From Sesamum alatum (Eukaryota; Streptophyta; Magnoliopsida; Lamiales; Pedaliaceae), in assembly GCA_034509735.1 (NCBI GenBank), contig JACGWO010000013.1, positions 12,296,136 through 12,360,135 on the forward strand: a stretch of 64,000 bases of DNA. Reading direction: 5' to 3'. A program made the translations under genes and the position numbers. The notes beneath the pieces are model-generated. The model made no database searches. It was not told the DNA's origin and was given only the letters and a program-made list of their open reading frames with translations. This document shows, piece after piece, positions 25,295-39,000 of this stretch. Position 1 is the stretch's first letter; every line of letters starts with the position of its first letter.

Positions 25295-27725
25295 ATGTCT
25301 TCCGCCTCTTTCACCAGTCTTCTAGCCTCCGACCACCACCCCACTTCCGCCGCCGCCGACGTCAGTAAAGGTCTTGGTGATCGGATAGCGGAGAGGACGG
25401 GTTCTGGAGTGCCTAAGTTCAAGTCTCTTCCGCCGCCGTCGCTTCCCATATCGCCACCGCCCGCTGCCTTTTCTCCTTCTTCCTTCTTCGCTATTCCTCA
25501 TGGCTTGAGCCCTGCTGAGCTTTTGGATTCTCCTGTTCTTCTGTCGGCTTCTAATGTAGGCCCAAACATCTATTTTCCTGTTTCTGTTCTGTTCTGGATT
25601 ATATTTTTTTTTTTTTTTTTGGTTTTACGGATTTTAAGGATGTTTTGACTGAATTTTTGCACGTTTTGGTGACCGTGTTCTTGGCTGTTTGGGTGTGCAG
25701 ATTTTGCCTTCTCCAACTACAGGGACTTTTCCGATTCAGGGTTTCGATTGGAAGAGCAATTCTGACAGGGTCCAGCAGCAGCAGGAAGAGGAAATCAAGA
25801 ATCAAGAAAAGGGCTTCTCGGATTTCTCTTTCCAAGCCCAAACAAAGCCTCTGACATCTTATGTATGTTTCGATCTCCATAGGTTCTTGACTTGTCCGTT
25901 TAATTAATAATCCAATTCTTTTTCTTTTAGTAGCTTAAAGTTTCCATTTTTGCTGGTCATAACTGTTGAAATTGTTTAATTTTCCATTTTTTGCTGGGGG
26001 TAACTGTTAAAATTGTTGAAAAATCAGGGACAGCAGACATGGGGTTATCAAGAACCTGCTAATCAAGATGTTTCATCATCTGACAAAGCCAACCAGGAAT
26101 CCGAATTCAGTTCAACCCATAACTTCACCCCTGAGGTTTCGACAGTCCAAACAAACCATCGAAACAATGATGCTGTCCGATCAGAATACAATCAGTCATC
26201 ACAGACAATAAACGACAGCAGAAGGTCCGATGACGGGTACAACTGGAGGAAATACGGGCAGAAACAAGTGAAGGGGAGCGAAAATCCACGAAGCTATTAC
26301 AAATGCACGCACCCCAATTGCCCCACCAAGAAAAAGATTGAACGGTCGTTGGATGGACGTATCACTGAAATCGTATACAAGGGTACTCACAACCATCCCA
26401 AGCCTCAGTTGGGCAGGAGATCGTCGTCCTCCTCATCAACAGCATCGGCTTCTTCTGTAGTAATTCAGTCTTGCAGTACTCAGTCCAATGAAATCCCGGA
26501 GCAGTCTTATGGACTAAATGCTCCGGGAAGAGTGGACTCCTTCGTCTCTACACCAGAGAACTCTTCGATATCTATCGAAGATTTGGAGCAGAGTGCTCAG
26601 AAGAGCAAGTCAGGCGGAGATGAGTTCGATGAGGTTGAGCCTGATGCCAAGAGATGGTGAGTTGATTCAGTAATTTAGCTAGTGAAATTGTTACATGTGT
26701 GTGTGTTTTGATGAGATGAAGCCTGATTCTATGTTATGCGTTGCGACAATTTTTTTTGGTCTAAGATGTTCTTCTAATTTTATTACAAGAGCCACAGTGA
26801 TATCGTTGATGACTGGTTGTAAGAACTGCACGAATTATCCATTCTAGGAAGAAACTCAAGCAATTGTGAACGTTTAGTGTCTGAATAATGTGAAACCTTT
26901 GCGTTATTGCATTTGATTGTTTCGTTCTTGTTTTTGTGCACGCTTCAACTTTGTTTGCGATCCCCAACCTGATTGATGCTTTCATTTTTTCAGGAAAGGT
27001 GAGAATGAGAGTGAAGGCATTTCGGCAATAGGGAATAGGACAGTGAGAGAGCCAAGAGTTGTAGTTCAAACTATGAGTGATATAGATATACTCGATGATG
27101 GATATAGATGGAGAAAGTATGGTCAGAAAGTGGTCAAGGGCAATCCCAATCCCAGGTAAGAAACTCGTCTTTCTTGCAACGTTTTCGTTTGTATTCTGCT
27201 TCATTACAACACATCTGTTCAGCTTAGGACAAAGTATGTACTAATAATATGAAACTAGTCTCATGTTGTGTGCAATCTTTCTGGGATTGTAGGAGCTATT
27301 ACAAGTGCACTAGTCCAGGGTGTCAAGTAAGGAAACACGTGGAAAGAGCAGCCCACGACACAAGGGCTGTGATAACGACGTACGAGGGGAAGCACAACCA
27401 CGACGTCCCTGCTGCTCGTGGCAGTGGCAGCAGCAATTCCCTTAGCAGAACCGTGCCGTATATTCCAAACAACAATTCAACCGTTGCTGCAGTTAGACAT
27501 ATAACGCTGCAGCATAACTCGGCTTATCCAATGCCAATCCGTAGCAGCGCAAGGCCACCGACAGTTGAAGATGATGCACCGTATACATCAGAGAGCTATA
27601 GACATTCAAGATTCGGAAACTCAGTAACTTCTTGCGTTAGCCCTCTACGGGAGGACAATGCATTGTTTTCAAGAGCCAAGGACGAGCCTAGAGACGACAT
27701 GTTTCTCGAGTCTTTGCTCCGCTAA
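25295..27725 (+). CDS. WRKY33: Group I WRKY transcription factor, WRKY33-like (five exons)
   Basis: Proposed exons are 25295-25555, 25701-25862, 26028-26656, 26994-27155 and 27293-27725. All introns are GT-AG and the frame is continuous, giving 548 residues. There are two WRKY domains: WRKYGQK at residues 214-220 with a C-x4-C-x22-HxH finger, and at 390-396 with C-x4-C-x23-HxH. The last intron splits the arginine codon before SYYKC, the conserved site in group I C-terminal domains. The N-terminus has five SP dipeptides (S53, S60, S72, S79, S91), including LLDSPVLL and LPSPTTGTF, the MAPK-target cluster of WRKY33. KRWKGE before the second domain is a likely nuclear signal. WRKY33-type proteins are nuclear, bind W-boxes and regulate defence against necrotrophs. 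The closest-paralogue assignment (33 versus 25/26) is by motif only. The ATG chosen is the first in frame. Confidence 0.9.
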
Positions 27726-30675
27726 ATTCGCTTGAGAGTTTGGGATTTTTTGTTTTGAATCGGTGTTGCATCTTGTATTGTACTTTACATATAAAATGTT
27801 TGTATAGAATGTTCTCGATGTGTATATGTTAAATGAAATAGGAGATGCAACACGGGTTTAAAATAAAGGATTTTAGAGACAAGTGGGCCATACTTATTAT
27901 AGAAATTAAGACAGGATATAGAATAGCCTATATAGTTCTTTCTTTGATTCCAAGATGATTCCTTGGCTTATGTACGATGTGGGTTGTGGATAGAACTAGT
28001 TTGTTGAGGAATTGTACTAGGTTTGTGTCCATTTGTTTATTTATGATGTAATTTTCACAGGATTGGCTTTGTACACACATAGTACAGGAATTCGTGAAAT
28101 AATAAGTTGTTTGTGTTGTGGATTTCATGGAATTGTTATGTGCGGTTTTACCAAGAAACAAGTTGATTTTATTGTTCAGTACATTTAGTCGAAGGTTTGA
28201 GTCTCGTGGGGTTCTTCAATTCTATACCTATCTATGTCTATATAAAAGTATGAATAACCATATAATTTTCTTTCTCTTTTTTATTTATCTAAATTATCCT
28301 TCCAATATTATATTAAAGTTTAGTAAATAATGTGATTTTTCACATGCATGCTTTTTTGTCTTCTCTTCTCCCAATTTTACTGACTTTCTTTCTTCATGAT
28401 TTTATACTTTCCCCCATGGATTCAATGATAACTCAATCTATAAAAACTCACAAAATTTTCTGATCTTCTTCATGATTTTTTGACTTCTCCATATAGATTC
28501 CATCTTCCAATTTGGTTGCAATTCCAATCTATTGTTCAAAAATTTCTGATTTGCTCTTTGTATTGTAATTGTCAAAAAGAGCAGTGTATTTAGATGTATG
28601 ATTTATTCATTACTGAAGTTGGATTATTTTAAGACAAATCAATGAGCAATTCATAGCACCACTCTTGAGGAAAACTGGCATGTTGGAATTCATGAAACAA
28701 GTAACATGACGTGGACCAAAGTTGAAGAACAATTGCAATCCAGATCAAGGTAATTTGAGAGGATGCTATTTCAACGAATTTTCGCTTAGTATGAAACAAT
28801 AGACACTGTTGTTTTTAGTTTACGGTACTACGAAAGCTTTTGCAGTACTTAGGGGAATTTCATTTCTTTGATTTAGTAGATATAAATGTAAAAAAAATAT
28901 ATACCTATATGTGTATGTATATTACTATATATATATATATACATACACACACACCCCTATATAGAGAAGAGGAGTCTATTTCCGACTTACTCTTCCTTTG
29001 ACTAAGGTTTTATGAAAGATATGTAAATGATTCATATATAAGTGATCAAGATCTAAGATGATTTTTGAATGTGTTTGGAAGTGTAAATTCCAATAATATT
29101 CAGTGCTATGTATTAATATTCCAAAAAATTTACTTATTCTACATATCTAGGAGCATATAAAAATCCTTATAAGGTTTGCCTTCGTCTTGGGTCATCGGAT
29201 ACAGTTGTTCATTAATTTTGCATTACTTTGTTTCAAGAATGCCCCATTTATATTTGCTTATCTAGTGGCCCTCACATCCAATTTTCTTTTCCTGAATGTG
29301 CAATAGAAGGTTTCACATTATACATCAAAGCCCAGTCACAACGGTAAAATATAGGAGATTGTGATTTGAGCAATATTCAATTGTTGCATTTGACTTTCTC
29401 ATAAATTAAGATTTACGTCATAGTTCTGGTTGGAACAAAAAGAAAAGGCACGAATTAGGTTTTTGTTTGGCTATAATCCTCTTTAATGCAAAATTTCTTA
29501 CAAATGTGTGTATCAACTTACAAGCCTCACATATTAATTTTATATAAATACATCTTTTGTAGTTCTTTGTACTGGATTCACGTTTTCCGAGATCAGTTAT
29601 AATGCCTAATATATGTCATTGAGTGACAAGAAATGAATCTGAACGGTTGCTTTCTTTGTATCATTTATTATTTTGAACACACTTCATCTATATCTCTTCA
29701 GCTGCTTCAAGTGCATGTTCATTAGTCTGATCACATTCTTTGTTTAGCCACAAAAATTAATCTGCTACTTAAAGAAATACAACACCGTTTATGTCATAAT
29801 TGTTGTATTAATGATACTTGCATTATGTTTTTACTGTATTCTAAATCTTCTTTTAGGTAGAGGTATAATCTGACAACGACAATGCGTATCTGTCCACTGA
29901 ATACTTGAGAATATATAGCTCGACAACTGACAATAATATTAAATCGATCAGAGGTGACAAGGTAATTAGAATCATTGATGTATTTCCTGAAAAATCATGT
30001 AACCAACCAATTGAAACTTACCTATAACACTTGATAAGTCTAGAAGTAGCTACCCAGGTAACTACATGATTTCACTTATAACTAATACACTGAATATTAT
30101 GGAAAATAGAATAATACTTTGGTCTTTTTATTATATATCTTAGATGAATAAAGTATTGACGAAGGTCAAAGAGAGACACAAAGTGGTATTAGAATATAAG
30201 CGTAGAAATATTCAACAATTTCTTGATTTAGGGAATAAGAAAAACAAAAGTCCATTAGTTATGATGAAATAACTTAATTAATCATTATATAGCTAAAAGA
30301 ATTCCATAAATTTCAGATTTTGTTTTTTATAATTTTTTATTCATTCTTTAAATATAATAAATTCACCATAATCATGATTTTTTTTTTCACAGTAAAGATG
30401 TAAAGTAATAGTTAGTTGTACTTAATTGTATTGTAACTTACTACTTTTCAAGATTTTTGAACAAAGAATTTTTCAATTTTAAATTAAAAATGAAAAAAAA
30501 GGAAAAAACATTGGTAATTACTTCTATAGGATTAGGTATGTTAATATAAGTGAAAGAATTCTCATAGTTCGAAATGTACAATTCTCAATTTTCTCGAAAA
30601 CAATTATTTTTTATATTATTATTTATTTATAATTTCTTATTAAGGTTTTTATATAGGTATTTGATCTTTTCTTCA
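27726..30675. other. WRKY 3' flank and AT-rich intergenic DNA
   Basis: The 3' untranslated region probably ends within the first 100-150 bases (AT-rich, with an AATAAA at 27861). The rest is AT-rich with a (TA)n/(CA)n patch at about 28915-28955. The short open frames have no recognisable features. Confidence 0.5.
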
Positions 30676-30684
30676 TTAATTATG

Positions 30685-31487
30685 GGGTTAAATACAATTA
30701 TCACCCCTGAAGTATTCACCCTACATCAATTACCTCCTTAAAGTATTAAAACATTCAAAAACTCCTCTGACCTTCTAACTCCTTTCATTTTTAAGTTCAA
30801 AAAGCCCATTTTACCCTTATTAAAAATTGCTTTTAAAAAAAATTAAAGGAATTTTTAAAATACCAAAACCACTCATTTTTGAAACTTTGTCTAATTCTAG
30901 TTTCACTTGTTCATCAAGCTCTTTTTATTTTCGTAATCCTAAAGTAATTTGAGCTCATCTTATTTTAGTTTTCCTTGTTTGTCAAACCAAATTAAAAATA
31001 AATTTATACATTCATATATATATATATGTATATTTACTTAAACAAAAATATACAATTAATAAAACCGAAAGAGCTGATTATGAGCTAATAAGAAAATATA
31101 TAATTAATATATATTTATATATATATGGTAATTATATAAATGTGGAAATTATATGAATGTATAAATTTATTTTTAACTTGGTTTGATAAATAAGTGAAAT
31201 TAAAATAAAATGAGCTCCAAATATTTTAGAATTTATAAAAATAAAAAGAGCTCGATGAACAAGTGAAAATAAAAATAGATAAAAGTTTAAAAAAGAGTGG
31301 TTTTGGTGTTTTAAAAATCTCTTTATTTTGTTTTTCATAAATCAATTTTTAGTAAGGGTAAAATGGACTTTTTGAACTTCAAAATTAAAGGTGTTAGAAG
31401 GTCAGAGGGATTTTTGAAGGTTTTAATACTTTAGGGAAGTAATTGATGTAGGATGGATATTTCAGAGGTGATAACTGTATTTAACCC
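30685..31487. mobile_element. Foldback Mutator-type element, 803 bp, TSD TTAATTATG
   Basis: The two halves are inverted copies over most of their length. GGGTTAAATACAATTATCAC at the left pairs with GTGATAACTGTATTTAACCC at the right. Inner blocks also pair, for example TTCAAAAAGCCCATTTTACCC with GGGTAAAATGGACTTTTTGAA, and CACTTGTTCATC with GATGAACAAGTG. A perfect 9-bp direct repeat, TTAATTATG, flanks it (30676-30684 and 31488-31496). Each arm is roughly 330-350 bp around an AT-rich loop near 31015-31135. No coding capacity. A transcript through it would form a long hairpin. Confidence 0.9.
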
Positions 31488-31496
31488 TTAATTATG

Positions 31497-33777
31497 CAAT
31501 ACGGTCAAGTCTTTGTTTGTTTCAAATTAAAACCAGCAAATCCTTGTCATGAGTTGCAAAAAAAGAATTTCTATAACTCAATTCAATTGGTGAAGATCTC
31601 AAACTAATATATGATAATAGGTGTTCTAAATCCTCTTTCTATATTATTTTTTACTTATTAATTTTCATAGAAAAAATGAAACTTTCCATTACGAAAATTT
31701 TGTTCTTCCCCAATTTATATACATACAATTACATGGTATGCATTTTCAAACCAATTTCTATTTTATATTCTTCATGTGAATTTATATTATTGTATAATAA
31801 GAAAATTGATCATAACAAAAGAACATGTTCAATATATTTTATACTTTTTTAGTACACGTCATAATTTTCTATAATATTCTTTCAGTATGTGCTTCTGTAT
31901 CATAAAAATGAAGTCTTTTCTTTTTTGTCTTCTTGACGGACTTATTTTATATGGATCAAATAATGTGCCTTTTCATTTGGTAAATGAAATGCTTAAATTT
32001 TTATAAATTTTTTAATTATTTAATTATAATGTCTGAATCATGTAATTTTTTCTGAACAATTCATACATGAATGAGGATAAGAGAATTTTAAATATTTGTC
32101 TTAAATTAAGAGAATGGTAGGTGGATATGATGAAATAAAAGAATGATGAAGGAATTTGTTTTTCGAAAAATAAATATGATGATTCTAGATAATTTCACAT
32201 GAACACAAGTATATTTTGACTTTGACATAGTAAATTATATTTTCTATTGTGTGTGTGTTTTTTATTTGTGCACTATGCTCTTGGGTGGTGGTATTTGTTT
32301 TGATAGTGAAAACTAGCCTTATTTGAAGACCTTAGAAATTTTGATTTTTTCGAATGATTAGTTGAATGACTATGTATTTTATTTAAAACTCGGAAAAGTC
32401 TGATACTATTATGAAAAGTCGTTGCCATTAATAAAACAAAGAAAGTAGTAAGCTCTAATGCAAAAAGAAAAAAAAAAGCAAAGAAAAGTTTGTTAGCTTG
32501 CATAATGTAGACAAGAACCCAAATATTTTTGTTAAGGTACTCGCTTTCATCTGTTATATTAAAAGAATATGATTTCAGTGGAGTACCAGCAACACCACAT
32601 GAATTAACTAAATTTTTTGTCTAGAATGGTGGTGATAGATATGTTGTTTTGTCATGTTATCAATTTCAGACGGATGAAAATTTAGAAAAGAATGAAGCAA
32701 GCCAAATTGCAATACTCTTCCACAAAGGCCCCAAGTTATACAATAATCATTCAATTGTACTAATCAAAAGAATACATTTTCATCATGTTAGTGTTACTGG
32801 TGTTTAAAAAATAAAAAGATAAAAGAAAAGGTTAAAGCAGGATGAGTTTATTTAACTCAAGAGTATTATAGAATAAAATGATAGTCTTCTTTGTTTTCTA
32901 TTGGTGAGTTTGTGGGAACTTATGAACTAGAAGTAGGCTTGAAAAGATAGGCTTATATGAAGACCTCTTTGCAGGTACAAGGGGTTATATATAATTAGAT
33001 ATGGATTTGTGCATAAATTTCGCTAAAAAAGGTGACATTATGAGATTATTTATACATTACATTTGGTCACTGATCTATGGTGGCCACTCATTTTACTTTT
33101 TTTAAGTGGTTCATTTGTAATTAGAATCTACTTCTGCTTCTATTTAACATCAAACTCTTACTCCATAAAAGACTTTTGTATTGATATCTCATAGATGAAT
33201 TAATTTTTTTACATGAATCATTGATTGTACATGAGTTAAAAGATATCTAGATATATTTTTTTTTATATAGAAGTCAATAAAATAATAATTATTTATTATA
33301 TATTAATACATGAAAGCTTATATTTTACTCCATATATATTGTAATGAATATATAGGATTCCAGGCATCATATTTAATCATAACATGCAAAGTATATATTC
33401 ATACATATTAGTTAAATTTAAATACATAATTGAATTCAATGAATTTAGAAGAAAATGTTTAATTAGATAATAATGAATTAGGATCTGTTTTCACGCTCTA
33501 TATAAAGAAATTATTAAACTCTTATTCCAGTCCTTAAACTTTATCAAATAGAGGAAAATATTATACAAAGAGTTATCAATTTACAATTCAATATGTTGAA
33601 AGACTCAAAGCTTCAAATTAAATCATTGGAATAAATCAGAAGTAATTCACATTATGTCCAAAAAATGCTATGAATTGGGGGTGAAACAACTTGAAGACCT
33701 AACTTCTCTTTTAGGCTTCAAAAGAAGATAATGGATGATGAAGAAGTAAATAGATTAAATATTTATCTTTCTATTAT
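31497..33777. other. AT-rich intergenic DNA, no gene seen
   Basis: Uniformly AT-rich with only short spurious frames. No termini, tRNA-like fold or conserved protein segment was recognised. Confidence 0.5.
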
Positions 33778-33786
33778 TATTTTTTA

Positions 33787-34212
33787 AGGTAGATTATATC
33801 TACCTCCCATAAGGTTTGACATAATTATAAATACCTCTTCGTTATTTGAAAAATTACAAATATCCCCCTAAGGTTTGTAATTTTTAACCAAAGGGCTCAA
33901 ATTGACCATTTTGCCCTTAATTTTTTATTAAAATTATAGAAAAATTGGTCAAGGCAAATTGCATTATTGCTCCTCTATGTAAAAAACTTAAGAAACATCT
34001 CCCTGCATATTATAGTCCAAAAATTTTTTAAGAATTAAATAAAAATAATTCAGTGCATAAGGGCATTTTGGTCAGTTCACCCATAAAAATTGATGGAAAT
34101 GGGTTATTTGTTTGACGGTTACAAACCTCAATGGAGTATTTGTAATTTTTCAAATAACGAGAGGGTATTTGTAATTATGTCAAACCTCAGGGGAGATAGA
34201 TGTAATTTACCC
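33787..34212. mobile_element. Mutator-type MITE, about 426 bp, TSD TATTTTTTA
   Basis: The ends are AGGTAGATTATATCTACC and, inverted, GGGTAAATTACATCTATC. A perfect 9-bp repeat, TATTTTTTA, flanks it at 33778-33786 and 34213-34221. The interior closely parallels the element at 3758-4181 (same blocks AACCAAAG, TTGACCATTTTG, GTCAGTTCAC), so the two are members of one family of almost equal length. Confidence 0.85.
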
Positions 34213-34221
34213 TATTTTTTA

Positions 34222-35083
34222 TTCAACTATAATATTTTACTATGTATTCATATATCCCAAGAATAATATTATGGTCGAAAGTAGTAATTAAAATATTCAA
34301 ATAAAAATTCTAGCTTTTCTTTTTTTCAAGGCCCCTATCCTTTGGACGGAGGCTAACCATATTTTTGGCCCTCTTCATGAGATGATGTATTATTTTTTTT
34401 CTTATCTTTTTTCATAATAATAATAATAACTAAGAAGGAATGACACATAATAGTATAAATATTTTTTGATTGTGATTTTAAGGGTGCCCTATGTTCAAGA
34501 ATATTAATTTAAATGGATGGACAATTAAATGACAAAGTAATGTGCAGAGAATGCAACATATATTACACATTTCATTTATTCCAGTTCAAAGTCTACTTGG
34601 GATTTTTTTTATTTTTTTTTCTTTAAACTTCTTTTTATTTTTTTATTTTTTGCATTTCATTGCATTTTGCTATTGTTTGAGGTGATTCAAAAGTTTTACC
34701 TAAACATCAACAATATCTTATTTGAATTCTTTCTTACATGTACTAAGGAGCATTTAATGTAATATACTAATTTTTTTCACGAAAAAACATCAATTATCAA
34801 AATATTATAGAGAACTAAGTCAACTTCTAAAAAGTTTCAATTTCTCATTGCACCCAACAAAAAAACAAAAGTGATCATTGACAGAATAATATCAGACCAG
34901 GCAATTGAAAAGCAACAAACTTAGGGGAAAAAAAACAGAAAAGACAAGGAAGACATCAGCTAAACTAATAAAAGATGATGGACCAAAAATGAATTTAGTC
35001 AAAAGGTTTACACATCAAGTGATATTGATGACAAAAATGAAGAGGTCTTTACCGAAGAAGGTTGGATGAAAAAAAAAGAGGAC
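34222..35083. other. AT-rich flank of the CACTA element, possible disrupted open frame
   Basis: Mostly A/T-rich DNA. In the last 80 or so bases (about 35000-35086) a plus-strand frame without stops runs to the CACTA insertion site. It stays open on the other side from 45304 to a stop near 45438 if one AAC copy is dropped. The product would be lysine/glutamate-rich and is not recognised. Confidence 0.3.
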
Positions 35084-35104
35084 AACCACTACAAAAAAAA
35101 TGCA

Positions 35105-35745
35105 GGAATAGGAACGGTAAGGTATGACCGTTCCAGTTACCGTTCCACGTAGGAACGGTTGTACGAACTGTTGTGGAACGGTAAATCGTTGATGACGTCA
35201 GAGTCGTGCTAATTGTAATACAAATTAATAGGAACGGTCGGACTGTTCCTATTAGAGTGCCAAAAATAGCGTGCCAATTTGTACACCTATAACCGTTCCT
35301 AAAGGGGACTTGAAATATTTTGGACCTCAATTTGGAACACATGTGTGAGATTTGGAACGGTAGGCCGACCGAGAACCGGACCGTTACTGTATGTGTTCCA
35401 AAGACCGTGTCAATTTTGAACCGGTTGGCTGACCGTTCCAATATGTAGTCCTACAGGAGGCCCTTTTACGCCATGGAAAAAAATGTGATGCAATTACCGT
35501 TCCAAATTACAGGTATATAGTAAGTGAAACTGTGTTACAAGTACCGGTCCAAAATGTACCCCAAGTAGGAACGGTCCGTTTTTGTTGTGCCTGATACCGT
35601 TCCTAATATGCGCTAACGGCTATATTACAACGGTAACTTTATCGTTCCTATTACCTTTCCTGAGGCCGTTTCTAAAGTTGGAAACAACGGCTATATTTTA
35701 ACGGCTAGTTTTGTGTTCCAAATAGTATTCCAATGACCGTTCCAA
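35105..35745. repeat. Left subterminal array of GGAACGGT motifs
   Basis: About a dozen copies of (A/T)GGAACGGT or its complement ACCGTTCC(T/A) occur in both orientations, plus degenerate ones. Subterminal repeats of this kind are binding sites for the TNPA-type protein in En/Spm. Function here is inferred from position. Confidence 0.8.
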
Positions 35746-36003
35746 TGATTTCTATATATATGTCCCCCTGCTTAATCATTGTTCTTATACTTACTCTCCA
35801 ACTCATTTTGTATTTGTAACTCCCCCCTTGATTCTTTATACGGAAAATCGAACATATCAACTACCGAACGCGAATTTTGGATTGATATTGATAGGTGTTT
35901 TGCTCAGGCAAGTATGCAAAATTCTGTTATTTTTGCATATATATATATATATAATTTACTCTTGTCATTTAATTGTTGTTGTGAATTAAACGTAGGACCA
36001 ATC

Positions 36004-39000
36004 ATGTTAAGATAGTTGAGGAAATGGATGTATAATCGAGACGTCCTGGGTGTGATGCCGGAGTTTAAGGATGGTGTTACAATATTTTTTGAATGGGCCC
36101 AGTCTCAGCGTGCATATATGGGCGAGGACAAGATTAAGTGTCCCTGCCGGAAGTGTAAAAACGAACGGTTCAAAACACCAGACGAGATAAATTTTGATTT
36201 GTGTATGCAAGGGTTTATGCCAGAGTATTACAATTGGACTTTGCATGGTGAGGAGAGGGTGCAGGAATACTTTGAAGCATTGACAGCGCCCCCTGTGCAG
36301 CATCAGCAAACGCCACCCATTTAGGAGGAGGGTAGTTCACATTGGGGTTATGCGGCTCAGATGGATTAGGCGCAGAGGATGCTATTCGATGCCGCCGGGC
36401 CGTCATTCTGGTCTTCGTACAACCAGGAGGGACCGACTGATGATGGCACTTGGTATTGTCCATCTGATGTGGGTCCTAGTTCATATTACGATTCGGGGCC
36501 CTATGATTATGTGTCTGGCTTGTCAGACCGTTTTTTTTATGTAGTTCATGCTGCGGACCAACCTTTGTGGAATGGCTGCACCACCTCTCAGTTGGCATCA
36601 ATTACCTCTTTGGTGAATATCAAGGCCGAAGGGGGTTTTTCCGAGCATACATATGATCGATTATGCCAGTGGGCTGATACTGTAATGCCCCGCGATCACA
36701 CTTTCCCCGCCGATTATTACAATACGAAGAAATTGATAAGAGAATTGGGTTTACCAGTTCAGAAGATTGATGCTTTCAAAAACGGTTGCATGTTGTACTG
36801 GAAGGACGATATTCAATATCGAAATATTGCAAGTTTTATGGAGACGCTAGGTACAAGCCCACGAGGGACAGAAATCCTAAACGCAAGCAGTCCCCGTATG
36901 CCATTCTTAGGTATCTACCGATTACCCCTCGGCTGCAGAGGTTGTATGCGTCGGAGGTCACAGCAGAGCATATGACTTGGCATGCGAGCCATCAGACAGA
37001 GGAAGGATCCATGTGTCATCCGTCGGATGCAGAGGCTTGGAAGCATTTTGACCGGACGTATCCTAATTTTGCAGCTGAACTGAGGAATGTTAGACTTGGG
37101 TTGTGCACGGATGGGTTTGCACCGCACGGTCAGTATGGTAAAACTTACTCATGTTGGCCCGTGATACTTACACCGTACAATCTCCCACCGGGAATGTGCA
37201 TGAAGTTTGAGTATATGTTTCCTAACGATGGTGATCCCTGGCCCATCGAATCCCAAACGTCTTATCGATGTCTACTTGGAGCCGTTGATCGAGGAGTTGC
37301 AGAATTTATGGCATGTGGGTGTACGTACGCACGATACTGCGACAAACCAGGCATTCATGATGCATGCCGCATTGATGTGGACAGTGAACGACCTTCCTGC
37401 TTATGGTATGACGTCTGGATGGAGGTGTCCGGTTTGTATGGAGGACACACGAGCATTCTATTTACAGCACGGTCGGAAGGCATGCTATTTTGACTGCCAC
37501 GGGCAATTCCTACCACCGGGTCATCCTTATCGCAGGAACAAGAAAGCCTTCACTAAAAATTGAATGGAGAGGAAGGTTGCACGTCCGAGGCTGACTGGAG
37601 AACAGATTCGAACCCATGTCGATGCATTTAGTGTTGCTGTCGAACAACCGTTGAGTGAACCAGAAGGCTACGGCGTCGACCATAAGTGGACGAAGAAAAG
37701 CATATTCTGGGAGCTTGAATACTGGGGGGCACATTTGATACGACACAATCTTGATGTCATGCATATTGAGAAGAATGTGTTCGATAATGTATTCAATACT
37801 GTGGTGGACATCAAGGGAAAACAAAGGACAATCTGAATGCACGGAAGGATCTGAAGATCATATGTAACCGGCCGGAGCTTGAGGTGGACGAAAGGAGACC
37901 GAACGTGATGCCCAAGGCGGTATATACACTGATGAAGGAGCAAAAGAAGAAGATATATGAGTGGATTCATTGTCTTAGGTTTCCTAATGGGTATGCCTCT
38001 AACTTGGCCTGTTGGTCAACCTGAAGGAGTTGAGGATGCACGGCATGAAGAGCCATGATTGTCATGTTTTCATGCAGAAATTGATTCCGGTTGCTTTCCG
38101 TGAAATGCTTCCAGAGCACGTGTGGGGGCCTTAACGGAAGTCAGCCTTCTATTCCAGATCCTATGCTCAACAACACTAAATGTGGCCAAGGTAAAAGAAT
38201 TGGAAGATAGTGTAGCCGTCATCACGTGCAACCTCGAGAAAATTTTTCCTCCTTGCTTTTTCGACTCAATGGAACATCTAATTGTTCACCTTCCATATGA
38301 GGCGCGCGTTGGGGGCCCCGTGCAATACAGGTGGATGAACCCATTTGAAAGGTAATTAAATAATTAATACTGTTAAATATATACTTATTATTTGCATTTT
38401 TAATAAATTGTCATATGAATAGATTCCTACGCGATTTGAAGAAAAAGGTGAAAAACAAAGCACACGTCGAGGCGTCAATTGTAGAGGCTTATATTGTCGA
38501 AAAAATCGAACTTTTCTCCTCGCACTACTTCGAACCGCACATGCTGTGCAAGCGAAACAGACCCAGTCGGAACGATGATCTCACGAGCAACGACGATCGA
38601 ATTGTTCGGTCTATTTTCAATTACCCAGGCCGAGCAAGTGGAGCCTCGAAGAAGAGATGGCTAAGCGGGGAGGAACTTCATGCTATCGAGACATACGTCT
38701 TGTGTAATTGTGAAGTAGTTGCACCGTACTACGAGTAAGTGTCTTATACAAACGTAATTATCTCGTACGAATCATTTCAATTTCAATTACATGTATATTT
38801 ATAACTATCAGTTTTACTATAACAGGTCATTCCTGAGTGAACTGTTCGAGCAACACAATTAGGAGGACCCGATAATTGATCAACTAGTGGTGACACAATT
38901 CAAGGATTGGTTCAAGGCTCGTGTAAGTATCATCGATTTGTTGTAATTACCGCGATATGCTCATGAATTTGTAATCAATTATTTTAATTGCTATATATAT

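Noticed and set aside
26761..27204. 147-codon minus-strand frame over the WRKY gene
   Set aside because: It overlaps introns and exon 4 of the WRKY gene on the opposite strand, with no recognisable domain.
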